Assembly: GCF_025136295.1 (NCBI RefSeq)
Contig: NZ_CP062788.1
Location: forward strand, 868,001-932,000
Reading direction: 5' to 3'
Source: Aestuariispira ectoiniformans
GTDB lineage: Bacteria; Pseudomonadota; Alphaproteobacteria; UBA8366; Aestuariispiraceae
Length of the DNA stretch: 64,000 bases
Shown: piece after piece, positions 44,579-53,585 of the stretch
Layout of the letters: each line of letters begins with the position of its first letter
Position numbering within the stretch: the first letter of the stretch is position 1
Made by a program: the position numbers and the translations under genes
Notes under the pieces: generated by a model
Seen by the model: only the letters and a program-made list of their open reading frames with translations
What the model was told of the DNA's origin: nothing
Databases searched by the model: none

Positions 44579-45700
44579 TTGGTTGACGCAGGATTAGAAA
44601 ATGTAGTCGCCGCTGAGACACGTCTCAGTGCTCCCAATGGCCAAAAGGGCGAACTGATTATCGCGGGATATGATGTTGCTGATCTGGCGCCGAATGCCTC
44701 CTACGAACAGGTGATTTCACTTTTGTGGAATGGACGGCTGCCGACAGTTGCGGAACTGGAAGAGATCAAAACTGAACTGGCTGGACATCGGGTGTTGCCC
44801 GAGATTACGCTTCGTCTGCTGGAAGATGCAGCCAAGGTGAAACTGGACCCGATGACCGCGCTTCGCATGGCAACGGATACGCTTGCCCTGGCGATTGACA
44901 CGGATGGTGAGTTGAAGGAGGTCGGCGCGCAGATTGTCTCGGCCATTCCGACCATCGTTGCCAGCTATTTCCGGCTGTATAACGGCAAACCGGTCGTGGC
45001 ACCCCGTACTGACCTGGGGCATATCGCCAACTTCATCTATATGCTCTCCGGTGAAGAACCGCAGGAAAGCACGGTGCATGCGTTGGCAACATATTTCAAC
45101 GTAAGTGTGGATCACGGCCTCAACGCATCGACCTTTGCCTCGCGGGTGATCATTTCGACCCAGTCGGACCTGTTGTCGGCAATTGTCGGTGGCATTGGGG
45201 CCTTGAAAGGTCCGCTGCACGGCGGTGCGCCCGGCCCGGCGCTCGACATGGTTATCGAAATCGGTAAACCCGAAAATGCCGAAGCCTTCATCCGTGAAAA
45301 ACTTGAGAAAAAAGAACGCATCATGGGCTTTGGTCACCGGGTCTATAAGACCTATGACCCGCGCGCGCGGACACTCGATAAGGCCGTGAACCTGCTTTAC
45401 AGCCATTCCGGCAACAAAGAGCTGTATGATCTGGCCAAGGAAGTGGAGCGCGTGACGCTGGAACTTCTCAAGGAATACAAACCCGATCTGAAACTCGAAA
45501 CGAATATCGAGTTTTATACGGCCCTTCTGCTGAACGGGATCGGCCTGACGCCTGAATTCTTTGCCCCGACCTTTGCCGCCGCCCGTGTTGTCGGCTGGAT
45601 CGGCAACTGCCTGGAGCAGACGGAGACAGGCCGGTTGATCCGCCCGAAAGCCGATTACATCGGGCCGAGAAATCTGAAATGGGCTGACGAAGCAGCCTGA
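44579..45700 (+). CDS. Citrate synthase-family protein (short type)
   Basis: The 373-residue protein has the family histidines H179 (VDHGLNAS), H214 (GPLHGGAP) and H253 (MGFGHRVYKTYDPRA). Where classic citrate synthases have a catalytic Asp, this one has Glu311 (NIEFY), as in several short actinobacterial-type members. It should join acetyl-CoA (or propionyl-CoA) to oxaloacetate or a similar keto acid. The start is TTG 44579 behind GAGAGAGGA. Its place opposite a cluster with LeuA- and LeuCD-like genes suggests a specialised rather than central role, though it could be the house citrate synthase. Confidence 0.85.
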   Translation: MVDAGLENVVAAETRLSAPNGQKGELIIAGYDVADLAPNASYEQVISLLWNGRLPTVAELEEIKTELAGHRVLPEITLRLLEDAAKVKLDPMTALRMATDTLALAIDTDGELKEVGAQIVSAIPTIVASYFRLYNGKPVVAPRTDLGHIANFIYMLSGEEPQESTVHALATYFNVSVDHGLNASTFASRVIISTQSDLLSAIVGGIGALKGPLHGGAPGPALDMVIEIGKPENAEAFIREKLEKKERIMGFGHRVYKTYDPRARTLDKAVNLLYSHSGNKELYDLAKEVERVTLELLKEYKPDLKLETNIEFYTALLLNGIGLTPEFFAPTFAAARVVGWIGNCLEQTETGRLIRPKADYIGPRNLKWADEAA

Positions 45701-45718
45701 TCCAGATCTTTATCTTCC

Positions 45719-45748
45719 GGAGGCATCAGCCTGCCCGGCGATGCCTCC
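45719..45748. repeat. Hairpin downstream of the citrate synthase gene
   Basis: GGAGGCATC and GATGCCTCC form a perfect 9-base stem with a 12-base loop. The following bases are C- and A-rich, without a T tract, so it is only a weak terminator candidate on the plus strand. Confidence 0.4.
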
Positions 45749-45810
45749 CCCCAAAAATAACAAGAAGGGTGTAAGCGCCCCGAAACTGTTGCAAACAGGG
45801 GGATCATGAC

Positions 45811-47025
45811 ATGAAAGCATATATATTCTATGCCTACCGGATACTGTCCCGGATGTATTTTCATGTCATTGTTTTATTTATATTTTTATACCAGATAGGC
45901 TTTGGCCTGTTTAACTCGTCGCTTCTGGTTTCGATCTATGGGCTTGTCCTGTCGCTGTCCGGCATGCTGACCGGGCGGATCAGTCATCGGCTCAGTTTCA
46001 AAACTTCGCTGATCATCGGAGAGTTTTTGAAGCTCGCCGGGGTTTATCTGATCATCACGGGCACGATACAGACAAGCGTCGATTTCATGGTGGTCGCCCT
46101 TGGTCAGGCTTTGGGCGGTCTCGGGTTCGGGCTTTGCATCTCGCGTGACACGGAAATTGTTACATCCGACAAGACATTCACGGATTCCGCAAAGCTGACG
46201 GCCATTCTTTTCAAGTCCCAGGGATTGATGTTCATCAGCACATTCGTTGCCGGTTTTGTCGGCATTATCCTTTATTCCCATGACGAGCATCTGCCGTTTT
46301 ACTTTTCAATCGGTGCGCAACTGCTGACCTGTTTCGTTCTGATCTTTTTCATTTCGGACAACAGCGAGAAAACGGCGTCAAAGGGGGCTGCCGCGGCGGA
46401 ACTACCGGCTGTCGATGAGGCCGCGAACAGCAATCGTATCCTGTTCTGGACCTGTTATTACGCGGTTGTGCGGTCGCTTTCGCTGGCACCGTTCCTGGTC
46501 TTTCTGCCCTTTTATTTCATTCAGCTTCTGATGGACCCCTATCTGTTCGCCATCCTGCTGAGCCTGTTTTCGCTTTTTGCCTTTATCTCGGCTTTGAAAT
46601 ATCAGCGGATCATGTCCACGCTGGGCCTGAATATGACCTTTCTGGTCATGACAGGGGCGATGATCGTCGCCTTTGCGATCTTCACATTGACGATCATCCG
46701 GCCGAACCTCTTTACCAACGTGCTTTATCCGCTGCTTCTTGCCATCTCCATTTTCGGCTTCGGGTCCGGCTGCGTGCGCCCGATCTCGCTGGAAAACCTG
46801 AAACTGGGGGAATTGAGCAAGGCGTCACGGATTCATGTCCTGACCCGGATGGAAATCTTCTTCGGTATCTTCAACACCGCCTTCATCATCATCGGGGCGA
46901 CGATCATCCTGGAACTGGGGTTGGGAAGCCTGATGGTGACGATCTGTACGATGATGGTGCTGGCGGTCCTCGTCGGCTGGCACGACATGAACCGCCACGA
47001 ACCCCTGCCGTCAGAGGCGGATTGA
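45811..47025 (+). CDS. MFS transporter
   Basis: The 404-residue protein has about 12 hydrophobic segments with a charged central loop (about 180-205). A GRISHRLSFKTS loop lies between helices 2 and 3, at the usual MFS position. It lies 110 bases after the citrate synthase gene, so export of the cluster product or uptake of its precursor is an inference. ATG 45811 follows AGGGGG. Confidence 0.82.
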   Translation: MKAYIFYAYRILSRMYFHVIVLFIFLYQIGFGLFNSSLLVSIYGLVLSLSGMLTGRISHRLSFKTSLIIGEFLKLAGVYLIITGTIQTSVDFMVVALGQALGGLGFGLCISRDTEIVTSDKTFTDSAKLTAILFKSQGLMFISTFVAGFVGIILYSHDEHLPFYFSIGAQLLTCFVLIFFISDNSEKTASKGAAAAELPAVDEAANSNRILFWTCYYAVVRSLSLAPFLVFLPFYFIQLLMDPYLFAILLSLFSLFAFISALKYQRIMSTLGLNMTFLVMTGAMIVAFAIFTLTIIRPNLFTNVLYPLLLAISIFGFGSGCVRPISLENLKLGELSKASRIHVLTRMEIFFGIFNTAFIIIGATIILELGLGSLMVTICTMMVLAVLVGWHDMNRHEPLPSEAD

Positions 47026-47031
47026 CCGGCC

Positions 47032-47898
47032 TCAGGTCTTCATTTCGTCGGTGATGTAATCCAAAACGGCGCGAATGCGCGCGGTGTGGCGAAGATCAGG
47101 ATGGGTCAGCAGCCAGAGATCAACGGTCAACTCAGGGATCGGGGCGCTGACCCTTGTCAGTTTTGCGTCTCTGTCGGCGAGATAACAAGGCAGGGCAGCC
47201 AGACCCAGACCGTTTCTGACAGCCGCAATCATACCCATGACGGTGTCGACGCGATATCGGCACAGCCGATCAAGATCGTTGGTGGCCATCCATTGTTCCA
47301 GCTCCCGGTAGAACATGCGCTCGTCCGGGCCGATCCAGTCTTGTGTTGGCCAGTCCGTTGTATCCTTCGGCTCTTTGCGGCCCTTGCTGGCGTAAACCGC
47401 AATTTCTATGGCGCTCACCTTGCGGCCGACAAGGGTTTCAGCCGGCGATGTGGCGGGCCGCAGGGCGATATCGGCTTCGCGTCTGGACAGGTTCAGGACC
47501 TGATTGGAGATCGCGATCTCCAGGGTGATGTCAGGATATTTCTCGCCAAATCCAGTCAGGATTGGCGACAACATGCCGTCGAACAGCGTGTCCGTCGTCG
47601 TAATGCGTACCGTGCCGGACGGTTTGAGGTCTTTTCCCAGAATATGCCGTTCCACGGTAAGGACTTGATCCTCGACACCACGGGCGGCCTTTATCAACTC
47701 CTCCCCGGCGTCGGTCGGGACAAATCCGTTGCGATCGCGTTGAAACAGCGAAACGCCCAGACGATCCTCCACCTGGTTAAGGCGTCGGTAGACTGTGGCA
47801 TGGCTGACCCCCAGTTTCCGTCCCGCCGCCGACAGGGTGCCGGTTTCGCCAATTGCCAGGGCCAGATTGAGGTCGTCCCAGTGAAGATTTCTGTTCAT
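47032..47898 (-). CDS. LysR-family transcriptional regulator
   Basis: The 288-residue protein begins MNRNLHWDDLNLALAIGETG with the LysR helix-turn-helix, and a substrate-binding domain follows. It belongs to the group that controls oxidoreductase genes, often by acting on the divergent neighbour, here a quinone-reductase-like gene 99 bases away. Confidence 0.87.
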   Translation of the reverse strand: MNRNLHWDDLNLALAIGETGTLSAAGRKLGVSHATVYRRLNQVEDRLGVSLFQRDRNGFVPTDAGEELIKAARGVEDQVLTVERHILGKDLKPSGTVRITTTDTLFDGMLSPILTGFGEKYPDITLEIAISNQVLNLSRREADIALRPATSPAETLVGRKVSAIEIAVYASKGRKEPKDTTDWPTQDWIGPDERMFYRELEQWMATNDLDRLCRYRVDTVMGMIAAVRNGLGLAALPCYLADRDAKLTRVSAPIPELTVDLWLLTHPDLRHTARIRAVLDYITDEMKT

Positions 47899-47997
47899 TT
47901 TTGCAAAGTCAGTTGTCAGATTTATCGAATGTCACGTCGTTATTGAACAGGCTAACCTTCTCCTTATCAACGTTCAAGCGATGGAAGGAGAATTGAG

Positions 47998-48732
47998 ATG
48001 CGGATATTGATTGTTCACAGCCACCCGGAGCCGAAATCCTTCAACGGAGCGCTGACAGAGGTGGCGGTATTAACATTGCGCGCCGCAGGTCATGACGTCG
48101 TGATATCGGATTTGTACCGGGACGGATTTTCTCCGCTTGAAGGGCCTGAGCATTATCCGGACCGGTTGAATAAGGATCGTTTTTCCGCCCTGGCGGAACA
48201 ACGGCATGCCAGTGAGAATGCAAGTCTGTCCCGGGAGGTACAGCGCGAAATTGACCGGTTGAAATGGGCGGATCTTGTGGTGTTTCAATTTCCGCTCTGG
48301 TGGCATGCCCAACCTGCCATCCTGAAGGGCTGGTTTGACCGCGTCTTTGTCAGTGGCGGTCTTTATACCAGTCGCATGCGCTATGACCGGGGTGTTTTCC
48401 GGGGCAAGCGGGCCATCTGTTCCGTCACGACCGGTGCGCCGCAGGAGGCGTTTGGTCCCGGCGCACGGGGCGGTGATATGGACCAGCTCATGTGGCCCAT
48501 TCACTATTCATTGCATTATATGGGGTTTTCGGTGCTTCCGCCGTTTCTTGCTCATGGTGTGCAGGGGCATGGATACGCCTATCAGTCCGATGACGGTTAT
48601 GGTCAGTTGCTGGACGATCTCAAGGATGACTGGGCAGCGCGGTTGGAAAATCTGGACCGTTCCCGTCCGCTGTCATTTGCGGGCTGGAACGATTGGACGG
48701 AGGCCGGTCAACTGGCGAAAGAGCAGGCCTGA
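47998..48732 (+). CDS. NAD(P)H dehydrogenase (quinone)-like flavoprotein
   Basis: The 244-residue protein has the flavodoxin-like opening RILIVHSHPEPKSFNGAL and the FPLWWHAQPAILKGWFDRVF block typical of the MdaB/KefF/NQO1 group. These reduce quinones by two electrons to limit oxidative damage. It has a good AAGGAG site and is divergent from the LysR gene that probably controls it. Confidence 0.9.
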   Translation: MRILIVHSHPEPKSFNGALTEVAVLTLRAAGHDVVISDLYRDGFSPLEGPEHYPDRLNKDRFSALAEQRHASENASLSREVQREIDRLKWADLVVFQFPLWWHAQPAILKGWFDRVFVSGGLYTSRMRYDRGVFRGKRAICSVTTGAPQEAFGPGARGGDMDQLMWPIHYSLHYMGFSVLPPFLAHGVQGHGYAYQSDDGYGQLLDDLKDDWAARLENLDRSRPLSFAGWNDWTEAGQLAKEQA

Positions 48733-48910
48733 CCTCAGAAATATTCTACCAGTGGTTGGTGTATCCTCAGTAGAATGCTATATTATTTTTCTTCGGAAAA
48801 GGAGAATATATTTCCCAGTCATTTAGTTATTAGGTACCATGCATGTAGCGTAACCGAGTTGCTATGGGGGGCAGGCCTTACGAATTGGTGTGAGGGAAGC
48901 GAGGTTTCAC

Positions 48911-50836
48911 GTGCAGGACGGCAGACAGATAGTTGAGTGGAAAGCTCTAGTATTCCAGGCTCAATCCAGTTGGGTGTTCGCGCTGGCCCTTTTGGCCTGC
49001 TTCGGCATCTTCGCCGCGGATGTATTTCTGCCACTTCAAATCACCGACGGTGTGCCCTTTATCGTGGTTGTCCTGATGGGGCGCTGGTTCAGCGCACGCT
49101 GGCAGGTGATCTTCATTACTGTACTTTCCTGTGCCCTGGTGGTGGCCGGCTACGTCATCGTCCCGGATGGTGGCGAGGTTTGGAATACGATGGCGGAACG
49201 CCTGATCGCGCTTGCCATCATCGTCCTGTCAGCCGCCATCACTCTTTCGGAGAAGAAGGAGGAAAGGGCGCGGGAGCGAAGCGAGACCCTTTTCCATCAG
49301 GTGCTCGACAATGCGGTGAGCGGGATTATTTCCATCAATGACCGCGCGGTGATCCAGTCATTCAACCGGGCGGCGGAGGATATTTTCGGCTATTCCGCAG
49401 AAGAGGTGATCGGCCAGAACGTGAAGATGCTGATGCCGGACATGGACGCCAAATATCACGACGCCTATGTCTCCAACTATATCCGCACCCGGGAGGCCAA
49501 GATCATCGGGATCGGCCGTCAGGTGGAAGGCCTGAAGAAAGACGGGACCGTCTTTCCCATGGAACTTGCAATCAGCGAGTTGAATGACAACGGCCAGCGC
49601 CTTTTCACCGGCACTGTCACGGATATCTCGGACCGCGTGGAGTGGGAGCAGGCCCTGCTGGAGGCGAAGCAACAGGCGGAACTGGCGGATCAGGCCAAGT
49701 CGGAATTCCTGTCGTCGATAAGCCACGAACTGCGCACGCCGCTGAATGCGATCATCGGCTTTACGCAGTTGCTTCAGACCGACAAGGATAACCCGCTCAG
49801 CAAGAAACAGATTGAATCCACCGAATATGTCCTGAAATCCAGCGCCCATCTCCTGTCCCTGATAGAGCAGGTCCTAGACCTGTCCGCTATTGAATCCGGG
49901 CAGGTGCGTGTTGAGGTGGAGACCGTCAATCCCGACAATATTATTCTGGATTGTGCCATGATCGCGGAGAATCTGGCCAGGCAACAGAATATTACCTTCT
50001 TCAACCGCGTTGCCAATTGGGACCTTCCCAAAATCAATGTGGATCAGACACGCTTCCGCCAATGTCTGCTGAACCTCCTGTCCAACGCAGTCAAATACAA
50101 CCGGGAAGACGGTTGCGTGACCTTTGCCGTGACGGAAAGTGAAAAGCACGAACTGCGGTTCATGGTGATCGATTCCGGGCCGGGCATTGCCAAGGAGGAA
50201 CAGGATCGTATTTTCTCACCCTTCAGTCGCCTGGGGCAGGAAGGGTCGGGCATTCCCGGCACGGGCATCGGCCTCAAGATTACCAAGGAACTGGTGGAGG
50301 CGATGGGCGGCAGCATCGGTTTTGAAAGCACACCCAATCTGGGGTCGACCTTCTGGGTGGACTTCCCGATCGTCAGCGGCATCCTGAGCCTGCGCGAAAC
50401 GCCGACGGATTCCGACCCGATCACGCTGAAGGCGCAGGGCAAATACACGGTGCTTTGCGTGGACGATAACCCCAGCAGCCTCAAGCTCATGGGGTCCATA
50501 GTCGATCGAATTCCCGGTGTGTCCCTGATCACGGCCCATACCGGGGAACTGGCGATTGATCTGGCGGAAATCCACCGGCCGGATGTGGTGTTGATGGACA
50601 TTAACCTGCCGGGCATTGATGGCTTTTCAGCGTTGAAGCAGATCCACCAGTCCGAGGTTACGAAGAAAACGCCGGTGATCGCCCTGACGGCACGGGCCTC
50701 CCAGAAAGACCGCCAGCGCGGCCTGCAGGAAGGCTTTCACGCCTATCTCACCAAGCCGGTCAACGTTACCGAAGTGACTGCCATCTTAAACAGCACCTTC
50801 AAGGGCGAGGATGGAACAGGCAGTCTCCCGAACTGA
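48911..50836 (+). CDS. Hybrid sensor histidine kinase with FixL-like PAS domain
   Basis: The 641-residue protein has about four membrane helices (about 20-115), a PAS domain (about 125-250), a HisKA/HATPase kinase (H272 in SISHELRTP, N box near 393, G boxes DSGPGIA and GTGIGL) and a receiver (Asp563 in LMDINLPG). In the PAS domain, YHDAY with H183 and IIGIGRQVEG with R203 match the heme-ligand His and distal Arg of FixL, so oxygen or redox sensing is likely. No FixJ gene is adjacent, so the receiver or a distant regulator must take the signal. I chose GTG 48911 behind GAGG. GTG 48890 lacks a site. Confidence 0.88.
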   Translation: MQDGRQIVEWKALVFQAQSSWVFALALLACFGIFAADVFLPLQITDGVPFIVVVLMGRWFSARWQVIFITVLSCALVVAGYVIVPDGGEVWNTMAERLIALAIIVLSAAITLSEKKEERARERSETLFHQVLDNAVSGIISINDRAVIQSFNRAAEDIFGYSAEEVIGQNVKMLMPDMDAKYHDAYVSNYIRTREAKIIGIGRQVEGLKKDGTVFPMELAISELNDNGQRLFTGTVTDISDRVEWEQALLEAKQQAELADQAKSEFLSSISHELRTPLNAIIGFTQLLQTDKDNPLSKKQIESTEYVLKSSAHLLSLIEQVLDLSAIESGQVRVEVETVNPDNIILDCAMIAENLARQQNITFFNRVANWDLPKINVDQTRFRQCLLNLLSNAVKYNREDGCVTFAVTESEKHELRFMVIDSGPGIAKEEQDRIFSPFSRLGQEGSGIPGTGIGLKITKELVEAMGGSIGFESTPNLGSTFWVDFPIVSGILSLRETPTDSDPITLKAQGKYTVLCVDDNPSSLKLMGSIVDRIPGVSLITAHTGELAIDLAEIHRPDVVLMDINLPGIDGFSALKQIHQSEVTKKTPVIALTARASQKDRQRGLQEGFHAYLTKPVNVTEVTAILNSTFKGEDGTGSLPN

Positions 50837-50847
50837 GGCTTTTGCGG

Positions 50848-51972
50848 TCAGACCTGAACCCAGGCCTGTTCGGCGTCAGAGCGGATCATCGCGTCGATAA
50901 TCTTCTCGATCTCGTAGCCTGCCCGGAAACCCGGGTAAAGTGCTGTCTCATCGCCATCGATGCCGTCCAGCAGGCATTTTACCTCAATCACCTTTTGATC
51001 GTTAAAGCCAAGGCTGTGCCCGGGGGCGGGGCAGAATGCACCGTAATGGGGATGATCGGGACCGATCAGGATGCGCCGGAAGCCCCCCAGGCGGTGCTGG
51101 TCGGCTGCGGTGAAGAGGTGAAGCTCGTTCATCTGTTCCTGGTCGAAGACGATGGAGCCCTTGGTGCCGGTCACCTCATAGGCCAGATGCATCTTGCGGC
51201 CCTGGGCGATGCGGGAACATTCCACCGTCCCCATTGCGCCGCTTTCGAATGTCACCATGGCATGGGTCTGGTCATCGTTTTCCACCGACAGGGAGGTGCC
51301 GGGGGAGGCCGGATCGGGCCGCGCCTCGATCACTGTTTGCATCTGGGCGTTCACGGCCCGGATATCGCCTGCCAGGTAGAGGGCGATGCTGATAATATGG
51401 CTGCCGATATCGCCCAGAGCACCGGCACCGCCCCGATCCCTGGTGCAACGCCAGCTATGGGGAACTGTCGGGTCCCCCATATAGTCTTCGTTGTGGATAC
51501 CACGGAAATGAACCACGTCACCGATTTCGCCTGAGGCGATGATCTCCCTGGCCAAGGCGGTGGCCGGATTTTTGAGATAGTTGTATCCTACCATGGTCTT
51601 CACCCCGGCCCGTTCGGCGGCCTGCGTCATTTCAAGCGCGTCTTCGGAAGTCAGGGCCAGCGGCTTTTCGCAATAGACATGCTTGCCTGCCGCAATCGCG
51701 GCGAGCGCCATTTCCTTATGCAGGAAATTTGGTGTGGTGATTGCGACGATATCCACATGCGGATCGTTGATCAGATCCGTCCAGTCGGTGGTCCAGCGGC
51801 CGAAACCGAATTGACCGGCAAAGTTGCTGACCGTGGCTTCGTCAATATCGGCGACCACAGTCAATCTGGGGCGCAGGGCCGTGTTGAAGACACTGGCGGC
51901 ATTCTGGAAAGCCATGGCGTGGCATTTGCCCATAAAACCTGTGCCAATCAGGCCGATACCGATCTCCGGCAT
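50848..51972 (-). CDS. Gfo/Idh/MocA-family oxidoreductase
   Basis: The 374-residue protein has the N-terminal NAD-binding GLIGTGFMGKCHA motif and the CEKPLA motif (about 96-101) typical of sugar and inositol dehydrogenases. It is the last gene of the sugar ABC operon. It could oxidise an inositol isomer (scyllo- or chiro-) or a related sugar. A second, shorter relative at 57126 is the better match to IolG. Confidence 0.85.
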   Translation of the reverse strand: MPEIGIGLIGTGFMGKCHAMAFQNAASVFNTALRPRLTVVADIDEATVSNFAGQFGFGRWTTDWTDLINDPHVDIVAITTPNFLHKEMALAAIAAGKHVYCEKPLALTSEDALEMTQAAERAGVKTMVGYNYLKNPATALAREIIASGEIGDVVHFRGIHNEDYMGDPTVPHSWRCTRDRGGAGALGDIGSHIISIALYLAGDIRAVNAQMQTVIEARPDPASPGTSLSVENDDQTHAMVTFESGAMGTVECSRIAQGRKMHLAYEVTGTKGSIVFDQEQMNELHLFTAADQHRLGGFRRILIGPDHPHYGAFCPAPGHSLGFNDQKVIEVKCLLDGIDGDETALYPGFRAGYEIEKIIDAMIRSDAEQAWVQV

Positions 51973-52008
51973 GTCGAATATCCTTGGAAAAGAGACTTGT
52001 TCAGTCGT

Positions 52009-52782
52009 TTATGAAAAAGCTTTGCGGAAGGCTTCAAGGGCCTCTTCCGGGTCACCGGAGGCAAAGGCCTCCATGCCGACCGGCCCGGTGTAGCCCATCG
52101 CCCGCAGGGCCTGTGCAATGACCGTCCAGTTGACCTCACCCGTACCGGGTTCGCAGCGGCCCGGCACGTCGGCGACCTGAATTTCACCAATCCAGGGTAA
52201 ACTTTTGCGGCAAAGCTCGATCAGGTTTCCTTCGCCGATCTGGGCGTGATAGAGGTCCAGATTCAGACGCAGACGGGGATGATCCACACAGGAGACCAGC
52301 GCCAGCGTGTCTTCCGCCCGCGCGAAAGGAACGCCCGGATGGTCGACGGGCAAATTGAGGTTTTCCAGGGTGAAAACAACGCCTTCCTCCTCTGCCATAT
52401 CGGCGATCCGGCACAGCGTATCGTGGGCCTTGAGCCACATTGCGCCGGTAACTGTTTCAACCGGTTGCAGCGGCAGGCCGCCGTCACCCAGCCCGGTTCC
52501 ATGAAGGTTCAGGCGTTGCACGCCGAGGCGCTTGCCCACCTGTGCCGTCTCCCGGGCGGACCTGAGAAGTTCGTCCGCCCCCTCGTCGTCGGCCAACCGC
52601 CCTTGCAGATAACCATTCATGATCGTGAAGGCCGCCCCGGTTGCCTCCAGTTTGGTCAGGTCATGGTCCGGCCAGTTCCACAGGCCGACGCCGAACCCCA
52701 TTTCTTTCAGTCGGCTGGCCCGCCATTCAATGGGGCGGTCGCGCCAGATCATTTCGGCACAGGCGGCAAGCGGGAAAGTCAT
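52009..52782 (-). CDS. TIM-barrel sugar isomerase/epimerase
   Basis: The 257-residue protein is of the xylose-isomerase-like TIM-barrel family, with TLENLN (about 138), LNLDLYHAQIG (about 170) and GMEAF near the C-terminus. These supply metal-binding Glu, Asp and His as in Hyi, IolI and IolE. A hydroxypyruvate-isomerase or inosose-isomerase role is likely. ATG 52782 gives the family N-terminus. Confidence 0.83.
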   Translation of the reverse strand: MTFPLAACAEMIWRDRPIEWRASRLKEMGFGVGLWNWPDHDLTKLEATGAAFTIMNGYLQGRLADDEGADELLRSARETAQVGKRLGVQRLNLHGTGLGDGGLPLQPVETVTGAMWLKAHDTLCRIADMAEEEGVVFTLENLNLPVDHPGVPFARAEDTLALVSCVDHPRLRLNLDLYHAQIGEGNLIELCRKSLPWIGEIQVADVPGRCEPGTGEVNWTVIAQALRAMGYTGPVGMEAFASGDPEEALEAFRKAFS

Positions 52783-52804
52783 CCTCGGTCTCCCTAAACG
52801 CTGC

Positions 52805-53584
52805 TCAGATCGTACCACCCAGAGAACCCTCAAGCTGGGCCAGTTCCTGACCGCCCGCCATGAGGTCCTGCAACTCTTCCGCAGTAATTTCTCCGCGTTT
52901 TGCGGTGCCCAGCGTTTTACCGCGATTGAGCACTGTGAAACGATCGCCCACAGCCAGGGCGTGACGCACGTTGTGGCTGATGAAAACAACGCCGATACCC
53001 TGTTTGCGCACACGGTCAATCGTGGCCAGTACGTTGGAGGTCTGGCGCACGCCAAGTGCGGAGGTCGGCTCATCCAGGATCAGCACCTTGGCGCCGAAAT
53101 AAACCGCGCGCGCAATGGCAACCGTCTGCCGTTCGCCGCCGGACAGTGTGCCCACGGCCTGGTCGGGTGCCCGCAGGTTGATGCCCATCTTTTTCATCTC
53201 GGCCATGGTGGTGTCATTGGCCATGTCCACATCGAAGCGCTTGAAGGGGCCCCATCCCTTGGTCGGCTCGCGCCCCATGAAGAAATTCCGTGTGACCGAC
53301 ATCAGCGGGATCATGGCAAGGTCCTGAAACACGGTTGCGATCCCGGCTTCCATGGCGTCGCGGGGGCTGTTGAAGAGGGTCGGTTTGCCGTCGATCAGGA
53401 TTTTACCGGCGCTTGGCTGGAATACACCGGACATGGTCTTGATGAAGGTGGATTTACCAGCGCCATTGTCACCCAGAAGGCAGTGGCATTCGCCGGGGAA
53501 GACGTCGAAGCTGACCCCGGCAAGGGCGATGACGTTGCCGAAATGCTTTTCGATCTTGTCCATATGGATAATCGGATCGGTCAT
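52805..53584 (-). CDS. Sugar ABC transporter ATP-binding protein
   Basis: The 259-residue single-domain ATPase has Walker [10 protein letters not shown], signature LSGGERQT and Walker B VLILDEPT. It is of the short FrcA type rather than the double-domain RbsA type. It overlaps no neighbour, and one base separates it from the permease gene. It powers uptake with the permease and binding protein below. Confidence 0.92.
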   Translation of the reverse strand: MTDPIIHMDKIEKHFGNVIALAGVSFDVFPGECHCLLGDNGAGKSTFIKTMSGVFQPSAGKILIDGKPTLFNSPRDAMEAGIATVFQDLAMIPLMSVTRNFFMGREPTKGWGPFKRFDVDMANDTTMAEMKKMGINLRAPDQAVGTLSGGERQTVAIARAVYFGAKVLILDEPTSALGVRQTSNVLATIDRVRKQGIGVVFISHNVRHALAVGDRFTVLNRGKTLGTAKRGEITAEELQDLMAGGQELAQLEGSLGGTI

Positions 53585-53585
53585 C

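Noticed and set aside
44579-45700. Citrate synthase considered inactive because Asp is Glu at residue 311
   Set aside because: Short members of the family naturally have Glu here, and the three histidines are present.
45719-45748. Hairpin after the citrate synthase gene as a rho-independent terminator
   Set aside because: It has no T tract on the plus strand, so it is listed only as a hairpin.
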